Assembly: GCA_016715405.1 (NCBI GenBank) | Contig: JADKAE010000028.1 | Location: 6,057-70,056 of the forward strand | Reading direction: 5' to 3' | DNA: 64,000 nucleotides | From: Saprospiraceae bacterium | GTDB lineage: Bacteria > Bacteroidota > Bacteroidia > Chitinophagales > Saprospiraceae | Part shown: one piece after another, positions 1-11,889 of the stretch | Numbering within the stretch: position 1 is the stretch's first letter | Layout of the letters: each line of letters opens with the position of its first letter | Program-made: the position numbers and the translations under genes | The notes under the pieces: generated by a model | Databases searched by the model: none | What the model saw: only the letters and a program-made list of their open reading frames with translations | Told to the model about the DNA's origin: nothing

Positions 1-963
1 TAAGCCGATGCCCAGCCAGGTGCCGTATAAGATGATGTAGTGCACCGAATAGATGGTGAGCGTCTCGCTGCCTATTTTGGTGATCAATACCGGTACATAG
101 CGGAAGAAATGCAAAACCCACATAAAAATGGATACCACGATAAATACATGCCCCAGTCGCCAAAACAGGTAATTGCCAAAAAGAAGCAGCTTATACGTAC
201 CTCCAGTGGTAATATCGATCAGGGCCGTGAGCATGGCGTGCGAATACAAGGTGAGCGCCAGGCCGACCGCGGCCAAAACCAGCGGCATCCAGTGTGTGAA
301 AGCGAGCGTAGGTTTTTTGTGAAGCATGTATCCCAACACGCCGCCAAACATGGTGTATCCCACCCAGGGCACAGGCGTAAATACCGACCCGCGCGCCATG
401 GTAAAATAATTAGCCAGTAAGGTGGGCAGCGCCGACCAGTCTGCTCTCTCTGCCGCAGGATTTATAAAAAACACCAACAAACCCAGCGAGGCCAGCAAAC
501 CCCACATGGGCACGCGCAGTTTCTGGTGCACGGCGTAGGAGCCTACAAGCAGCAGAATAGCTATACCTATACAATGCAGCACATCTACCACAAAAAACGA
601 GGGGTATACCCTGCCAATGAGTAAACTCGGAAAATTGAACTTGAGCAGATAACCCAGCGCAATGAGAAAAACGCCGCGCCGAAGCCCTTTTTGCACCCTT
701 ATGTTTTGTGCAAGCGGCCTGCCGTCTTTCATCAATAAATAAATGAATACCAATCCGGTAGAGAAAAAGAAGATAGGCGCCGTCAAACCCCGCATAAAAA
801 ACCAAACCGAATAAATGGCATTGTTTGGGTCGCGGTATTCCGGGGCGAGCATCGTATCCACAAAATGGCCTTGCAACATCATAAGGATAGCAAAGGCGCG
901 CAACACATCAATGAAGACGACGCGGGGTGAGCGGATGCTCGTCAGGTTGGTAGAATTTGACAC
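1..963 (-). CDS. DUF1624 / heparan-alpha-glucosaminide N-acetyltransferase-like membrane protein (3' end outside window)
   Basis: A 321-codon open frame runs off the left edge. The N-terminal block (FIDVLRAFAILMMLQGHFVD) matches the start of the DUF1624/HGSNAT-catalytic family of multi-pass membrane proteins, which are proposed to move acyl groups across the inner membrane onto sugars. Further hydrophobic segments follow, including FFFSTGLVFIYLLM and LLIALGYLLKF-like helices and a late TIYSVHYIILYGTWLGIG segment typical of membrane acyltransferases. The only start in frame is GTG at 963, because an in-frame TAA lies four codons upstream; the first ATG is inside the conserved helix. The substrate is unknown. 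Family assignment is from motif recall; no search was possible. Confidence 0.72.
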   Translation of the reverse strand, partial: MSNSTNLTSIRSPRVVFIDVLRAFAILMMLQGHFVDTMLAPEYRDPNNAIYSVWFFMRGLTAPIFFFSTGLVFIYLLMKDGRPLAQNIRVQKGLRRGVFLIALGYLLKFNFPSLLIGRVYPSFFVVDVLHCIGIAILLLVGSYAVHQKLRVPMWGLLASLGLLVFFINPAAERADWSALPTLLANYFTMARGSVFTPVPWVGYTMFGGVLGYMLHKKPTLAFTHWMPLVLAAVGLALTLYSHAMLTALIDITTGGTYKLLLFGNYLFWRLGHVFIVVSIFMWVLHFFRYVPVLITKIGSETLTIYSVHYIILYGTWLGIGL

Positions 964-1073
964 TATGCAGTCTTAATTAGCTCCAGTTCTGATAATATAA
1001 GATACCCCCTTTGGATGCACAAATGTACCAAAAGTAACAGTTCCAGCGAAAAAAAAGTTGAGTTAGCGTTTGA

Positions 1074-1433
1074 CTACCAATTCTCGTCTTCGTCGAGCTC
1101 GTCTTCATCCAATATGTCATAAGCCATATCGATGATTTCCCAGTCGAACCATTGGTTGAAGGTGTCAAAGCTGCGCTCGGCAGGCCAGGCCTCTTCATCA
1201 GATGCAAACCCACTCAGCTCTTCTGCAAAGATGAGTTCGTAAAACTTCCGCACCACAGCCTCTTCATCGGCCTCATCCGTCTCTTCCGCATTCACGAGAT
1301 AGACGTTTTTGATGGGATGTTCTTTGATGTTCATCGGCTCCGACGGATCTACTTTATTGATCCAGTCGTAGTAAGGTTGTTTGGCCCTCACCAGGATGCC
1401 GCTGCGTTCTACGTATTCGGTTAAGTAACCCAT
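1074..1433 (-). CDS. Small acidic protein of unknown function
   Basis: This 119-residue protein is strongly acidic, especially at the C-terminus (DEDELDEDE), and has no signal peptide or membrane segment, so it should be cytoplasmic. I do not recognise a domain. Its ATG at 1433 lies only 13 bp from the end of a 19-copy heptad array, so the leader of this gene would consist largely of repeat sequence if transcription starts at the TACCTTTG motif in the repeat core. It ends about 110 bp before the acyltransferase-like gene on the same strand. Confidence 0.6.
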   Translation of the reverse strand: MGYLTEYVERSGILVRAKQPYYDWINKVDPSEPMNIKEHPIKNVYLVNAEETDEADEEAVVRKFYELIFAEELSGFASDEEAWPAERSFDTFNQWFDWEIIDMAYDILDEDELDEDENW

Positions 1434-1446
1434 ATGCTGATTTTTT

Positions 1447-1670
1447 GTTCTCTGTTCTCTGTTCTCTGTTCTCTGTTCTCTGTTCTCTGTTCTCTGTTCT
1501 CTGTTCTCTGTTCTCTGTTCTCTGTTCTCTGTTCTCTGTTCTCTGTTCTCTGTTCTCTGTTCTCTGTTCTCTGTTCTCTGTTAAGTTTAAATGGCAAAGG
1601 TAAGGAACGGAGAACGGATAACAGAGAACAGAGAACGGACAACGGACAACCGACAACGGATAACAGAGAA
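1447..1670 (-). repeat. Composite heptad element, copy A
   Basis: On the minus strand this reads: nine heptads of the form GTTNTCN (CTCT, ATCC, GTCG, GTCC, CTCC variants) in strict 7-bp register, a core GTTCCTTACCTTTGCCATTT followed by AAACTTAAC, then 19 copies of AGAGAAC (GTTCTCT on the plus strand, 1447-1579). The core contains a perfect TAnnTTTG -7 motif (TACCTTTG) pointing toward the gene that starts at 1433. The element ends exactly at the stop codon of the amidohydrolase at 1671. Confidence 0.93.
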
Positions 1671-4936
<3,266 letters not shown>

Positions 4937-5137
4937 AGGCGTAATTTGGTACAACTCAGGAGCTAACTTGAAGTTAGTTCCTGAATTAGAAATTTGGTTT
5001 GCGCGGCAAATATAGGGTTATCCGGGGGAAAATGCATAGGGGCCTGAAGTTTGAATCACGGATGACACAGATTAGCCGGATTTCACGGAAAGGAAAAACA
5101 AGAAGCAAGCATCCAAAGACAACTGAGATGCTCCGTA

Positions 5138-5172
5138 AGACCTTATAAGGTTTTGAAAACCTTATAAGGTCT
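5138..5172. repeat. Perfect inverted repeat in the divergent intergenic region
   Basis: Two 17-bp arms (AGACCTTATAAGGTTTT and its complement) surround a single central G. Each arm contains the 10-bp palindrome CCTTATAAGG, so the site holds nested dyads. It lies between the divergent amidohydrolase genes, about 50 bp before the ATG at 5224. It could be an operator or a dispersed Bacteroidota palindrome. The rest of 4937-5223 holds only a fragment rich in CACGGAT/CACAGATT-like words. Confidence 0.8.
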
Positions 5173-5223
5173 AATCTGAGTATACTTGTAAAACCCGTAG
5201 CTTAGCCCCAAAAAAAAAACACC

Positions 5224-6474
5224 ATGCGCCCCCTATCCTTATTCCTTGCCGTACTGGCTCCCTTATTCCTGACTGCCCAGACCACCTTCCTCCGCCCGGC
5301 ATTCGTCTTCGATGGCGAAAAAATGCGCGAAGGCTGGTACGTGCAGGTGGAAGGCAACAAGATCATCGCTGCAGGGCCTTTCAAAGATGTCGCCTTCCCC
5401 GAAGGGGCTGTTTCGGTTGAACTGCCCGGACAAACCCTGCTGCCCGGACTTATCGAAGGGCACTCGCACTTGTTTTTACATCCGTATAACGAAACCAGCT
5501 GGGACGACCAGGTGCTCCGCGAAAGCCACGCCGAACGCACCGCCCGCGCCACCGTGCACGCCCAGAAAACGTTGCTGGCGGGTTTCACCACCGTGCGCGA
5601 CCTGGGCACCGAAGGCGCCGCCTATGCCGACCTCGGCCTGAAAGACGCCATCGAAAAAGGCGTCATTGCCGGGCCGCGTATCATTGCTGCGGGCCCCGCC
5701 ATCGTGGCAGGGGGTAGCTACGGCCCCAAGGGTTTTGCGTCCCACATATCCACGCCCGTCGGCGCCGACGTGGCCGACGGCGTTGACGAACTCATCCGCC
5801 TCGTGCGTAAGCAAATCGGACAGGGCGTCGACATCATCAAAGTCTACGCCGACTACCGCTGGGGCTTGCGCGGCGAAGCCATGCCCACCTTCTCCCTCGA
5901 AGAACTCGACGCCATCGTCACCACCGCCCGCAGCAGCGGCCGCGACGTAGTAGCCCACGCCTCTACCGAAGAAGGCATGCGCCGCGCCATCCTGGCCGGC
6001 GTCACCACCATCGAACACGGCGACGGCGCCACGCCCGAAATCCTGCAACTCATGGCCGAAAAAGGAGTAGCCCTCTGCCCTACCCTCGGCGCCGTAGAAG
6101 CTATCAGCCAATACCGCGGCTGGAAAAAAGGCGAAGAACCCGCCCCGGCCCGCGTAGTAGAGAAACAAGAGGTCTTCAAGCAGGCCCTTGCCGCCGGCGT
6201 CACCATCTGCATGGGCGGCGACGTAGGCGTCTTTAGCCACGGCAACAATGCCTGGGAACTCGAACTCATGGTGGCCTACGGCATGCCCCCGCTCGATGCC
6301 CTGCGCAGCGCCACCAGTGTCAACGCCCGCGTCTTCGGCTGGGCCGGCCGCCTCGGCGCCATCAAGCCGGGCCTCCTGGCCGACCTTGTCGCCGTAGAAG
6401 GCCGCCCCGACCAGGATATCAAAGCCCTGCAGCAAGTAAAATGGGTAATGAAAGACGGAAAAGTGGTGAAATAA
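5224..6474 (+). CDS. Exported amidohydrolase, imidazolonepropionase/prolidase-like
   Basis: The 416-residue protein begins with a signal peptide (MRPLSLFLAVLAPLFLTAQ) and keeps the amidohydrolase metal set: EGHSHLF (HxH, about residue 80), IIKVYAD (metal-bridging Lys), VVAHAS, TIEHGD and GGDVG (Asp). This places it with the imidazolonepropionase-like/Xaa-Pro dipeptidase amidohydrolases, which cleave dipeptides or cyclic amides in the periplasm. The nearby TolB-amidohydrolase fusion belongs to the same superfamily, which suggests related peptide scavenging (inference). The frame is intact and unusually GC-rich in third positions. Confidence 0.88.
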   Translation: MRPLSLFLAVLAPLFLTAQTTFLRPAFVFDGEKMREGWYVQVEGNKIIAAGPFKDVAFPEGAVSVELPGQTLLPGLIEGHSHLFLHPYNETSWDDQVLRESHAERTARATVHAQKTLLAGFTTVRDLGTEGAAYADLGLKDAIEKGVIAGPRIIAAGPAIVAGGSYGPKGFASHISTPVGADVADGVDELIRLVRKQIGQGVDIIKVYADYRWGLRGEAMPTFSLEELDAIVTTARSSGRDVVAHASTEEGMRRAILAGVTTIEHGDGATPEILQLMAEKGVALCPTLGAVEAISQYRGWKKGEEPAPARVVEKQEVFKQALAAGVTICMGGDVGVFSHGNNAWELELMVAYGMPPLDALRSATSVNARVFGWAGRLGAIKPGLLADLVAVEGRPDQDIKALQQVKWVMKDGKVVK

Positions 6475-6475
6475 A

Positions 6476-6499
6476 AAGTCGTGTCACCGGACACGACTT
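6476..6499 (+). terminator. Hairpin directly after the amidohydrolase stop codon
   Basis: A perfect 10-bp stem (AAGTCGTGTC / GACACGACTT) with an ACCG loop begins 1 bp after the stop codon at 6474. There is no clear T-run after the stem, so it may stabilise the 3' end rather than act as a classical intrinsic terminator. Confidence 0.65.
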
Positions 6500-6626
6500 C
6501 ACAGAATTGAACTAGTATGAAAAAACGCTATGTGGAGATCACATACAATTATTAACTAAAAATAAGGGTAAATGTTACACTAAGCGCCCCAAAATCCGAC
6601 GAACATTCGACTTTTTCGGGTGAACT

Positions 6627-6778
6627 GTTCTCTGTTGTCGGTTATCCGTTGTCCGTTCTCTGTTCTCCGTTGTCTGTTCATTACCTTTGCCAGTTAAACT
6701 TAACAGAGAACAGAGAACAGAGAACAGAGAAACGAGGGAGAACAGACAACATACAACACAAGACAACACAACAACAAC
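6627..6778 (+). repeat. Composite heptad element, copy B
   Basis: The left arm holds eight heptads in register (GTTCTCT, GTTGTCG, GTTATCC, GTTGTCC, GTTCTCT, GTTCTCC, GTTGTCT, GTTCATT). The core TTACCTTTGCCAGTTAAAC then leads into TTAAC and AGAGAAC x3, followed by degenerate AACAGAC/AACATAC-type units up to about 6778. This element fills most of the 380-bp gap between the amidohydrolase and the tRNA genes; the remainder holds the terminator hairpin and the tRNA promoter. Confidence 0.92.
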
Positions 6779-6793
6779 ATTTTTTCCCCAGGG

Positions 6794-6825
6794 TTGCAGA
6801 AATGCATCGTATTTCCTTATCTTTG
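6794..6825 (+). promoter_or_regulatory. Promoter of the tRNA pair
   Basis: TATCTTTG at 6818-6825 is a perfect match to the Bacteroidota -7 motif TAnnTTTG, with a TTG at 6794 about 21 bp upstream. The expected start is about 20 bp before the tRNA-Val gene. The string CTTATCTTTGC is the same as in the core of heptad element copy E, a useful internal comparison. Confidence 0.7.
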
Positions 6826-6854
6826 CGCTCGCTTCAGAAAGATGGAGTGGTGAA

Positions 6855-6929
6855 GGGTGATTAGCTCAGTTGGTTTAGAGCGCTGCTTTGACAGAGCAGA
6901 GGTCAGCAGTTCGAGCCTGCTATCGCCCA
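6855..6929 (+). tRNA. tRNA-Val(GAC)
   Basis: The acceptor stem GGGTGAT pairs with ATCGCCC (one G-T wobble). The anticodon stem CTGCT/AGCAG encloses the loop TTGACAG with anticodon GAC at 6890-6892, and TTCGAGC marks the T arm. CCA is not encoded. Confidence 0.96.
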
Positions 6930-6973
6930 CGAGATCAGGTTTGGGTGTAAAACTCACACCCAAACCCAATCAT

Positions 6974-7047
6974 CGGGGTGTAGCGCAGCCTGGTAGCGTA
7001 CACGTCTGGGGGGCGTGTGGTCGCAGGTTCAAATCCTGTCACCCCGA
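6974..7047 (+). tRNA. tRNA-Pro(GGG)
   Basis: The acceptor stem CGGGGTG pairs with CACCCCG. The anticodon stem CACGT/GCGTG encloses CTGGGGG, giving anticodon GGG, and GTTCAAATC marks the T loop. It lies 44 bp after tRNA-Val and is probably transcribed with it. CCA is not encoded. Confidence 0.96.
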
Positions 7048-7053
7048 CACACA

Positions 7054-7093
7054 AAGGTCGTTTCGCGAAAGCGGAACGGCCTTTTCTGTTTTT
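7054..7093 (+). terminator. Intrinsic terminator of the tRNA operon
   Basis: A 13-bp stem (AAGGTCGTTTCGC paired with GCGGAACGGCCTT, two G-T pairs) is closed by a GAAA tetraloop and followed by TTTTCTGTTTTT. It sits 7 bp after tRNA-Pro. Confidence 0.88.
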
Positions 7094-7107
7094 ACCGGCA
7101 CACGGCT

Positions 7108-7142
7108 GGGGGGCGGGCAGAGAGGGAGGGAGGGAGGGAGGG
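7108..7142 (+). repeat. G-rich tract with quadruplex potential
   Basis: A GGGGGGCGGG block is followed by five GGG runs spaced by single A residues (7124-7142). This meets the usual G3+N1-7 quadruplex pattern. It lies between the tRNA terminator and the 3' end of the P-ATPase gene. The rest of 7143-7284 shows nothing recognisable. Confidence 0.6.
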
Positions 7143-7284
7143 AGAGAAGAATTACAACCGACAACAGTCAAATCGAAAAACTTCACCGTGCTTGATGCTA
7201 ACGATATGAATGCAACGAAGCATCAAACAAAATTTGCCGTTCGCAGGCCATTGATGGATTCTGCTCATGTGATGAGCGAACCAA

Positions 7285-9996
7285 TCATAATACTTTATTT
7301 TGAAAAAACTTCAAATACTTGCCCAGCCGGATGACCACCATTGCCAGCAAGCCCGCCCCGATACTCACTCCCCAATCAGCAACTGACATGGGCGTAATGG
7401 AAAGCGCGGTGCGTACGGGGGCAATCTGGTATAGCAGCACAATGATGCCGATGCAAGCACCAAGGGCAAACCACACGTAGCGATTGCGGACAACCTCGGT
7501 GCGCCAGAACGGAAGTTCCATTGAACCCATGTTGAACACATGGAACAACTGGGCGGAAATCAGGGTAAAAAACAGGATATTGTTGCTAAGTGCGGCGTTC
7601 CATTCATCCCCGGCATGGATGATGTAATGGCTGAAATACACTGCGCCGATGGTCGTAGCCGTAATGATGCCGGCGTAGAAAAAAATCCGCCGCCAACGCG
7701 GCAGGTCAATGATGGGTTCGTTGGGTTTGCGCGGCTTCTGCTGCATAACGTCGGGACCTCCGGGCGTGACTCCCAATGCCAGCGCGGGCAGCACGTCGGT
7801 GACGAGGTTGATGAACAGGATTTGCAACGGCTTCAACTGGAAAGACAGGAACAGCAGGGATACGATGGCGATGACCGCCAACTCGCTCATGTTGCAGGAT
7901 AAGAGGTAGATGACAAACTTTCGGATATTGTCGAAAATGACCCGCCCCTGCCGAATGGCAACGACGATGCTGACAAAACTATCATCTTTCAGCACCATGT
8001 CGGCGGCATCCTGTGCGACCTGTGTGCCGCGTTTTCCCATGGCGATGCCGATGTCGGCTTTTTTGAGGGCGGGCGCATCGTTCACGCCGTCGCCGGTCAT
8101 GCCCACGATGGCTTTTCGTTCCTGAAAAACCCGTATCAAATCGAGTTTCTGTTTGGGGCTGACGCGGGCAAAAATTTTGGCGGCAGCCCAGCGATTTTTG
8201 TCCGCCGCTTTGAGTTTTTCGTAGTCCGGCATTTCCTTTCCCAGCACCACGTCTGCATCGTCGGATTCAATGATGCCCAACTGCCTGCCGATGGCCTTGG
8301 CGGCAGCGGGATGGTCACCCGTGACCATGACGACCTCGATACCTGCCTCTCGGCATTGGCGGATGGCGGCCGGCACCTCTTTTCTTGGCGGGTCTATAAG
8401 CCCAAAAAGCCCGGCGAATACCAGGTTATCGGTCAGTTCCTCCTTCGAGCCTTTTGCCTCCATTTTGAAAGCGCCCGCAATGACTTTCAGCCCTGACGAA
8501 GCCATTTTTTCCGCTTCGGCGAGCCATACTTTCCGGCGCTGCGGAGTCATGGGGGCGTTTGTCTCGCCGTCAAGCAAAAACGAGCAACAGTTGAGCACTT
8601 CTTCGGCAGCGCCTTTGGCAAAAACCAGGTTGCCTTCCGGGGCTTTGTGCTGGGTCGCCATAATTTTGGTCTCCGATGAAAAGGGCATTTCCGACTGTTT
8701 TGGGTATTGCTTGCGGAGTTTGTTTATGTCTTCGCCTTGCCGCAGAGCTAACTTGAGCAAGCCCGTTTCGAGCGGGTCGCCGATTTCCTTGATGCTCCTT
8801 TTCCCGACAGTTATTTCAGAAGTGTTGCACAATATGGCGATTTGCATCAGTCGGCGGTACTGCGCTTCCGGCAAATTTTTGGCGGGCAATTCGGCGGCAT
8901 TTTCGCTTTTTGCCCAATTGCCACCCGGCGAAACGAGTGCTTCGACCTCCATTTTATTGAGCGTGAGCGTCCCGGTTTTGTCGGTGCAGATGAGGGTAGT
9001 TCCGCCCAGCGTTTCCACTGCTGAAAGTTTGCGCACAATCACCTTCTTGCGGGCCAGTTTGAGCATCCCCTGTGCCAGCGCGAGGGTGGCAACGATGGAC
9101 AAACCTTCCGGGACGGCGGCTACTGCCAGCGCAATGGAGGTTTCAAACATTTCAAGGATTGGCTTGCCGCCAACCACGCCCACCCCAAAAATGACGACCA
9201 CTAAGCCGACGGTAATTTTGATGAGGCGGCCACTGAACGCTTCCAATTTCTTTTCCAATGGCGTGGCAGCCTGTTCGGAAGTGCCGACGAGATGGGCGAT
9301 TTTTCCCAATTCGGTGTTCATGCCCGTGCCAGTGACTACCGCACGGCCATTGCCTTTGGTGATGAAAGTTCCTTTAAAAAGCAGGTTCGATTGCTCGGCG
9401 AGCGGCGTGTCGGCAGACAATTCGCCGGGTTCTTTTTCTACGGGGACGCTCTCGCCGGTCAGGGAAGACTCGTCCGCCTGCAACTGCACACTCTCATAAA
9501 GCCGGGCATCGGCGGGCGTCATGTCCCCGGCTTCGAGGTAAACTACGTCGCCGGGCACAAGCGTTTCAATTGTGATTTCCGACAAGCGGCCCGCCCGAAA
9601 TACTTTTGCGGAGACGGGCACCATTTTTTTTAGGGCTGCCATGCTGCGCCCCGCCTGAAATTCCATGTAAAAACCAATGAGGGCGTTGATGACAATAACC
9701 ACCACGATGGCTATCCCATCCAGCCATTCCTGAAAGGCAAACGAAGCGCCCGCCGCCACGGCCAACAGCACGACAAGGGGGCTATTAAATTGCCGCAGGA
9801 ATAGCTTCCATGCAGGTGTTTGTTCGGTCTGGGCTATGGCGTTGGGACCAAAAGACTCCAGCCGTTTGGCGGCTTCTGCCGCCGATAGACCTTGCTTGGT
9901 GTCAGCGGCGAGACGGGTGAACAATTCGCCTTCTGGCAAAGCCCAGATAAGTTCGCTGGATTTGGTGGATACCTCTTTTTGAGTTGCGGTTGCCAT
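7285..9996 (-). CDS. P-type Ca2+-transporting ATPase (P2A class)
   Basis: About 903 residues from ATG 9996; an ATG at 10035 would add 13 residues, but the A-rich leader favours 9996. The order is cation-ATPase N-domain, actuator with TGES (SSLTGESVPVE), DKTGT phosphorylation site (LICTDKTGTLTLNK), and TGDGVND hinge. Ca2+ site residues are present: PEGL in M4 (AAVPEGLSI), N and E in M5 (SCNMSELAVI) and NLVTD in M6. It should export Ca2+ (or Mn2+) from the cytoplasm with ATP. The frame is intact. It is divergent from xylB with a 300-bp shared upstream region. Confidence 0.92.
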   Translation of the reverse strand: MATATQKEVSTKSSELIWALPEGELFTRLAADTKQGLSAAEAAKRLESFGPNAIAQTEQTPAWKLFLRQFNSPLVVLLAVAAGASFAFQEWLDGIAIVVVIVINALIGFYMEFQAGRSMAALKKMVPVSAKVFRAGRLSEITIETLVPGDVVYLEAGDMTPADARLYESVQLQADESSLTGESVPVEKEPGELSADTPLAEQSNLLFKGTFITKGNGRAVVTGTGMNTELGKIAHLVGTSEQAATPLEKKLEAFSGRLIKITVGLVVVIFGVGVVGGKPILEMFETSIALAVAAVPEGLSIVATLALAQGMLKLARKKVIVRKLSAVETLGGTTLICTDKTGTLTLNKMEVEALVSPGGNWAKSENAAELPAKNLPEAQYRRLMQIAILCNTSEITVGKRSIKEIGDPLETGLLKLALRQGEDINKLRKQYPKQSEMPFSSETKIMATQHKAPEGNLVFAKGAAEEVLNCCSFLLDGETNAPMTPQRRKVWLAEAEKMASSGLKVIAGAFKMEAKGSKEELTDNLVFAGLFGLIDPPRKEVPAAIRQCREAGIEVVMVTGDHPAAAKAIGRQLGIIESDDADVVLGKEMPDYEKLKAADKNRWAAAKIFARVSPKQKLDLIRVFQERKAIVGMTGDGVNDAPALKKADIGIAMGKRGTQVAQDAADMVLKDDSFVSIVVAIRQGRVIFDNIRKFVIYLLSCNMSELAVIAIVSLLFLSFQLKPLQILFINLVTDVLPALALGVTPGGPDVMQQKPRKPNEPIIDLPRWRRIFFYAGIITATTIGAVYFSHYIIHAGDEWNAALSNNILFFTLISAQLFHVFNMGSMELPFWRTEVVRNRYVWFALGACIGIIVLLYQIAPVRTALSITPMSVADWGVSIGAGLLAMVVIRLGKYLKFFQNKVL

Positions 9997-10271
9997 ATTG
10001 TTCGATTGTATTTTAGGGGCAGCTCGTGCAGTCATACAGCAACTCGAATAGTCAAACTGACGGAGCAGGAGTGAATAGATTTCACGCCATAAAAATAAGT
10101 ACCTTAATACCGGACAACTTTACACAACTCAGTATATGAGTTACATGATTCGCACGTTTGTACCTATTGGTAGGAAATTTATGTATAATGTGTATTATAT
10201 CCCCGCCACTCAAGCCCTCCCCCACCCCATAATATAATCCCGCTACTCCGCATTTCTACCCATTTTTGACG

Positions 10272-10279
10272 TACATTTG
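10272..10279 (+). promoter_or_regulatory. -7 motif upstream of xylB
   Basis: TACATTTG matches TAnnTTTG and lies 23 bp before the xylB ATG. No clear -33 TTTG is seen. The remainder of the 10037-10302 divergent region holds no gene; a repressor site for xylose control could not be identified. Confidence 0.5.
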
Positions 10280-10302
10280 AAGTACCTAAACCCGTTGCTG
10301 CT

Positions 10303-11784
10303 ATGTACCTCCTGGGCTACGACATAGGAAGTTCTACAATCAAAGCCGCCCTGGTGCGCACCGACACCCGGCAAATGGTGGCGCTGACAAGTTATCCCGA
10401 GCAAGAAATGGATATGCTCGCCCAGCAAAGCGGTTGGGCAGAGCAACAACCGGAGCTGTGGTGGCAGGCCCTTTGCGTGGCCACGCAGCGACTTATTGAA
10501 AAAACGGGTGTTTCACCCCACGACATCAAGGGTATCGGCATCAGCTACCAGATGCATGGACTGGTGCTTATTGACAAAGAAAAACAGGTACTGCGCCCTG
10601 CTATCATCTGGTGCGACAGCCGGGCCGTGCCCATTGGGCAACAAGCTTTTTTGGAGATAGGCGAAGACTTGTGCCTGCAACACCTGCTTAATTCTCCCGG
10701 CAATTTTACAGCTTCCAAGCTCCGCTGGGTGAAGGATAACGAACCACATATTTATGAAAAAATAGATAAAATTTTGCTTCCCGGCGACTATATCGCCCTG
10801 CGGCTCACCGGCGAAACCCTCACTACGCCAAGCGGCTTGTCGGAAGGCATTTTGTGGGATTTCAAAAAGGACAATGTAGCCGACCTGGTACTCGATTACT
10901 TCGGTTTCGACAAAAACCTGGTGCCGGCCGTTGTGCCCACGTTTTCACTACAAGGCATGCTAACCCAGGCCGCTGCTGAGGACACCGGGTTGAAAGCGGG
11001 CATCCCTGTGGCCTACCGCGCAGGCGACCAACCCAACAACGCCATGAGTCTCAACGTGCTGGAACCAGGCGAGATTGCCGCCACCGGGGCACATCGGGCG
11101 TGGTCTACGGCGTAGTGAACAGTCCCGTTTTTGACCTCCAATCGAGGGTCAACAGTTTCGCCCACGTCAACCATACAAAAGCGACCCCCGCATCGGAATT
11201 TTGCTCTGCATCAACGGCGCCGGCAGCCAGTATGCCTGGCTGAAAAAAAACGTTGCCGACAGCGGTGCGTCATACGACGATAGGGAAAAATCGGCTTCGA
11301 AGGTCGGCGCAGGCTCCGACGGCTTGTGCATTTTGCCTTTCGGCAATGGGGCTGAACGAATGCTTGGCAACCAAAATATCGGCTCCAAAATCATCAACCT
11401 GCATTTTAACCAACACACAAAAGCACACCTGTACCGGGCTGCCCTGGAGGGTATTGCCTTTTCTTTTGTGTATGGAATGGATATCCTGAAAAATATGGGT
11501 TTGAATGTACAGGTTATGCGGGTAGGAAATGACAACCTGTTTCAGTCCGCCATTTCTCCAGCACCATTTCCAACCTCATCGGCAGCCGTATCGAACTGGT
11601 AGAAACCACGGGCGCCGTCGGCGCTGCGAAGGCTGCAGGAGTAGCCACGGGTTTTTTTACCTCCGTAAACGAAGCGATGAAAGGCGGCAAAGTGATAAAA
11701 GTATACGAACCTACTGATATGAACGGCGTGTATTCAGCTGCCTACCGGGCGTGGGAGGAGGAATTGGAAGAAGCGCTGGAGTAG
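10303..11784 (+). CDS. xylB: Xylulokinase; frame broken three times in homopolymers
   Basis: The corrected product is 494 residues, the normal length for XylB. It phosphorylates D-xylulose to xylulose 5-phosphate. The FGGY/ASKHA fold is evident: MYLLGYDIGSSTIKAALV (phosphate 1), ISYQMHGLVLID, IIWCDSRA, GDYIALRLTGE, YRAGDQPNNAMSLNVL and GILLCINGAGSQYAWLK. Three single-base losses break the frame: G4 at 11086-11089 (GATGGTSG expected), A4 at 11177-11180, and T3 at 11553-11555. Each repair restores family sequence. The gene is followed 105 bp later by xylA on the same strand, with a CCCCTAAAGGGG mini-hairpin between. Confidence 0.9.
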
Positions 11785-11889
11785 TCTTGCCCTCCAGCCC
11801 CCTAACCCCTAAAGGGGAATTCCACCCACACCAAGTTTCGTTAAAAAACCAACTTATTTTGTATTTAAAAAATTAAAAATCAATGCATT

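Noticed and set aside
1447..1579. CRISPR array
   Set aside because: Units are 7 bp without spacers, and no cas gene is present.
5476..6435. Minus-strand 319-codon frame
   Set aside because: It is the shadow of the exported amidohydrolase, whose motifs and signal peptide are on the plus strand.
6857..7195. Open frames across the tRNA genes
   Set aside because: They run through two well-folded tRNAs and their terminator.
10180..10200. E. coli-like -10 (TATAAT) upstream of xylB
   Set aside because: Bacteroidota use TAnnTTTG; a better match lies closer to the start, and no matching -35 is seen.
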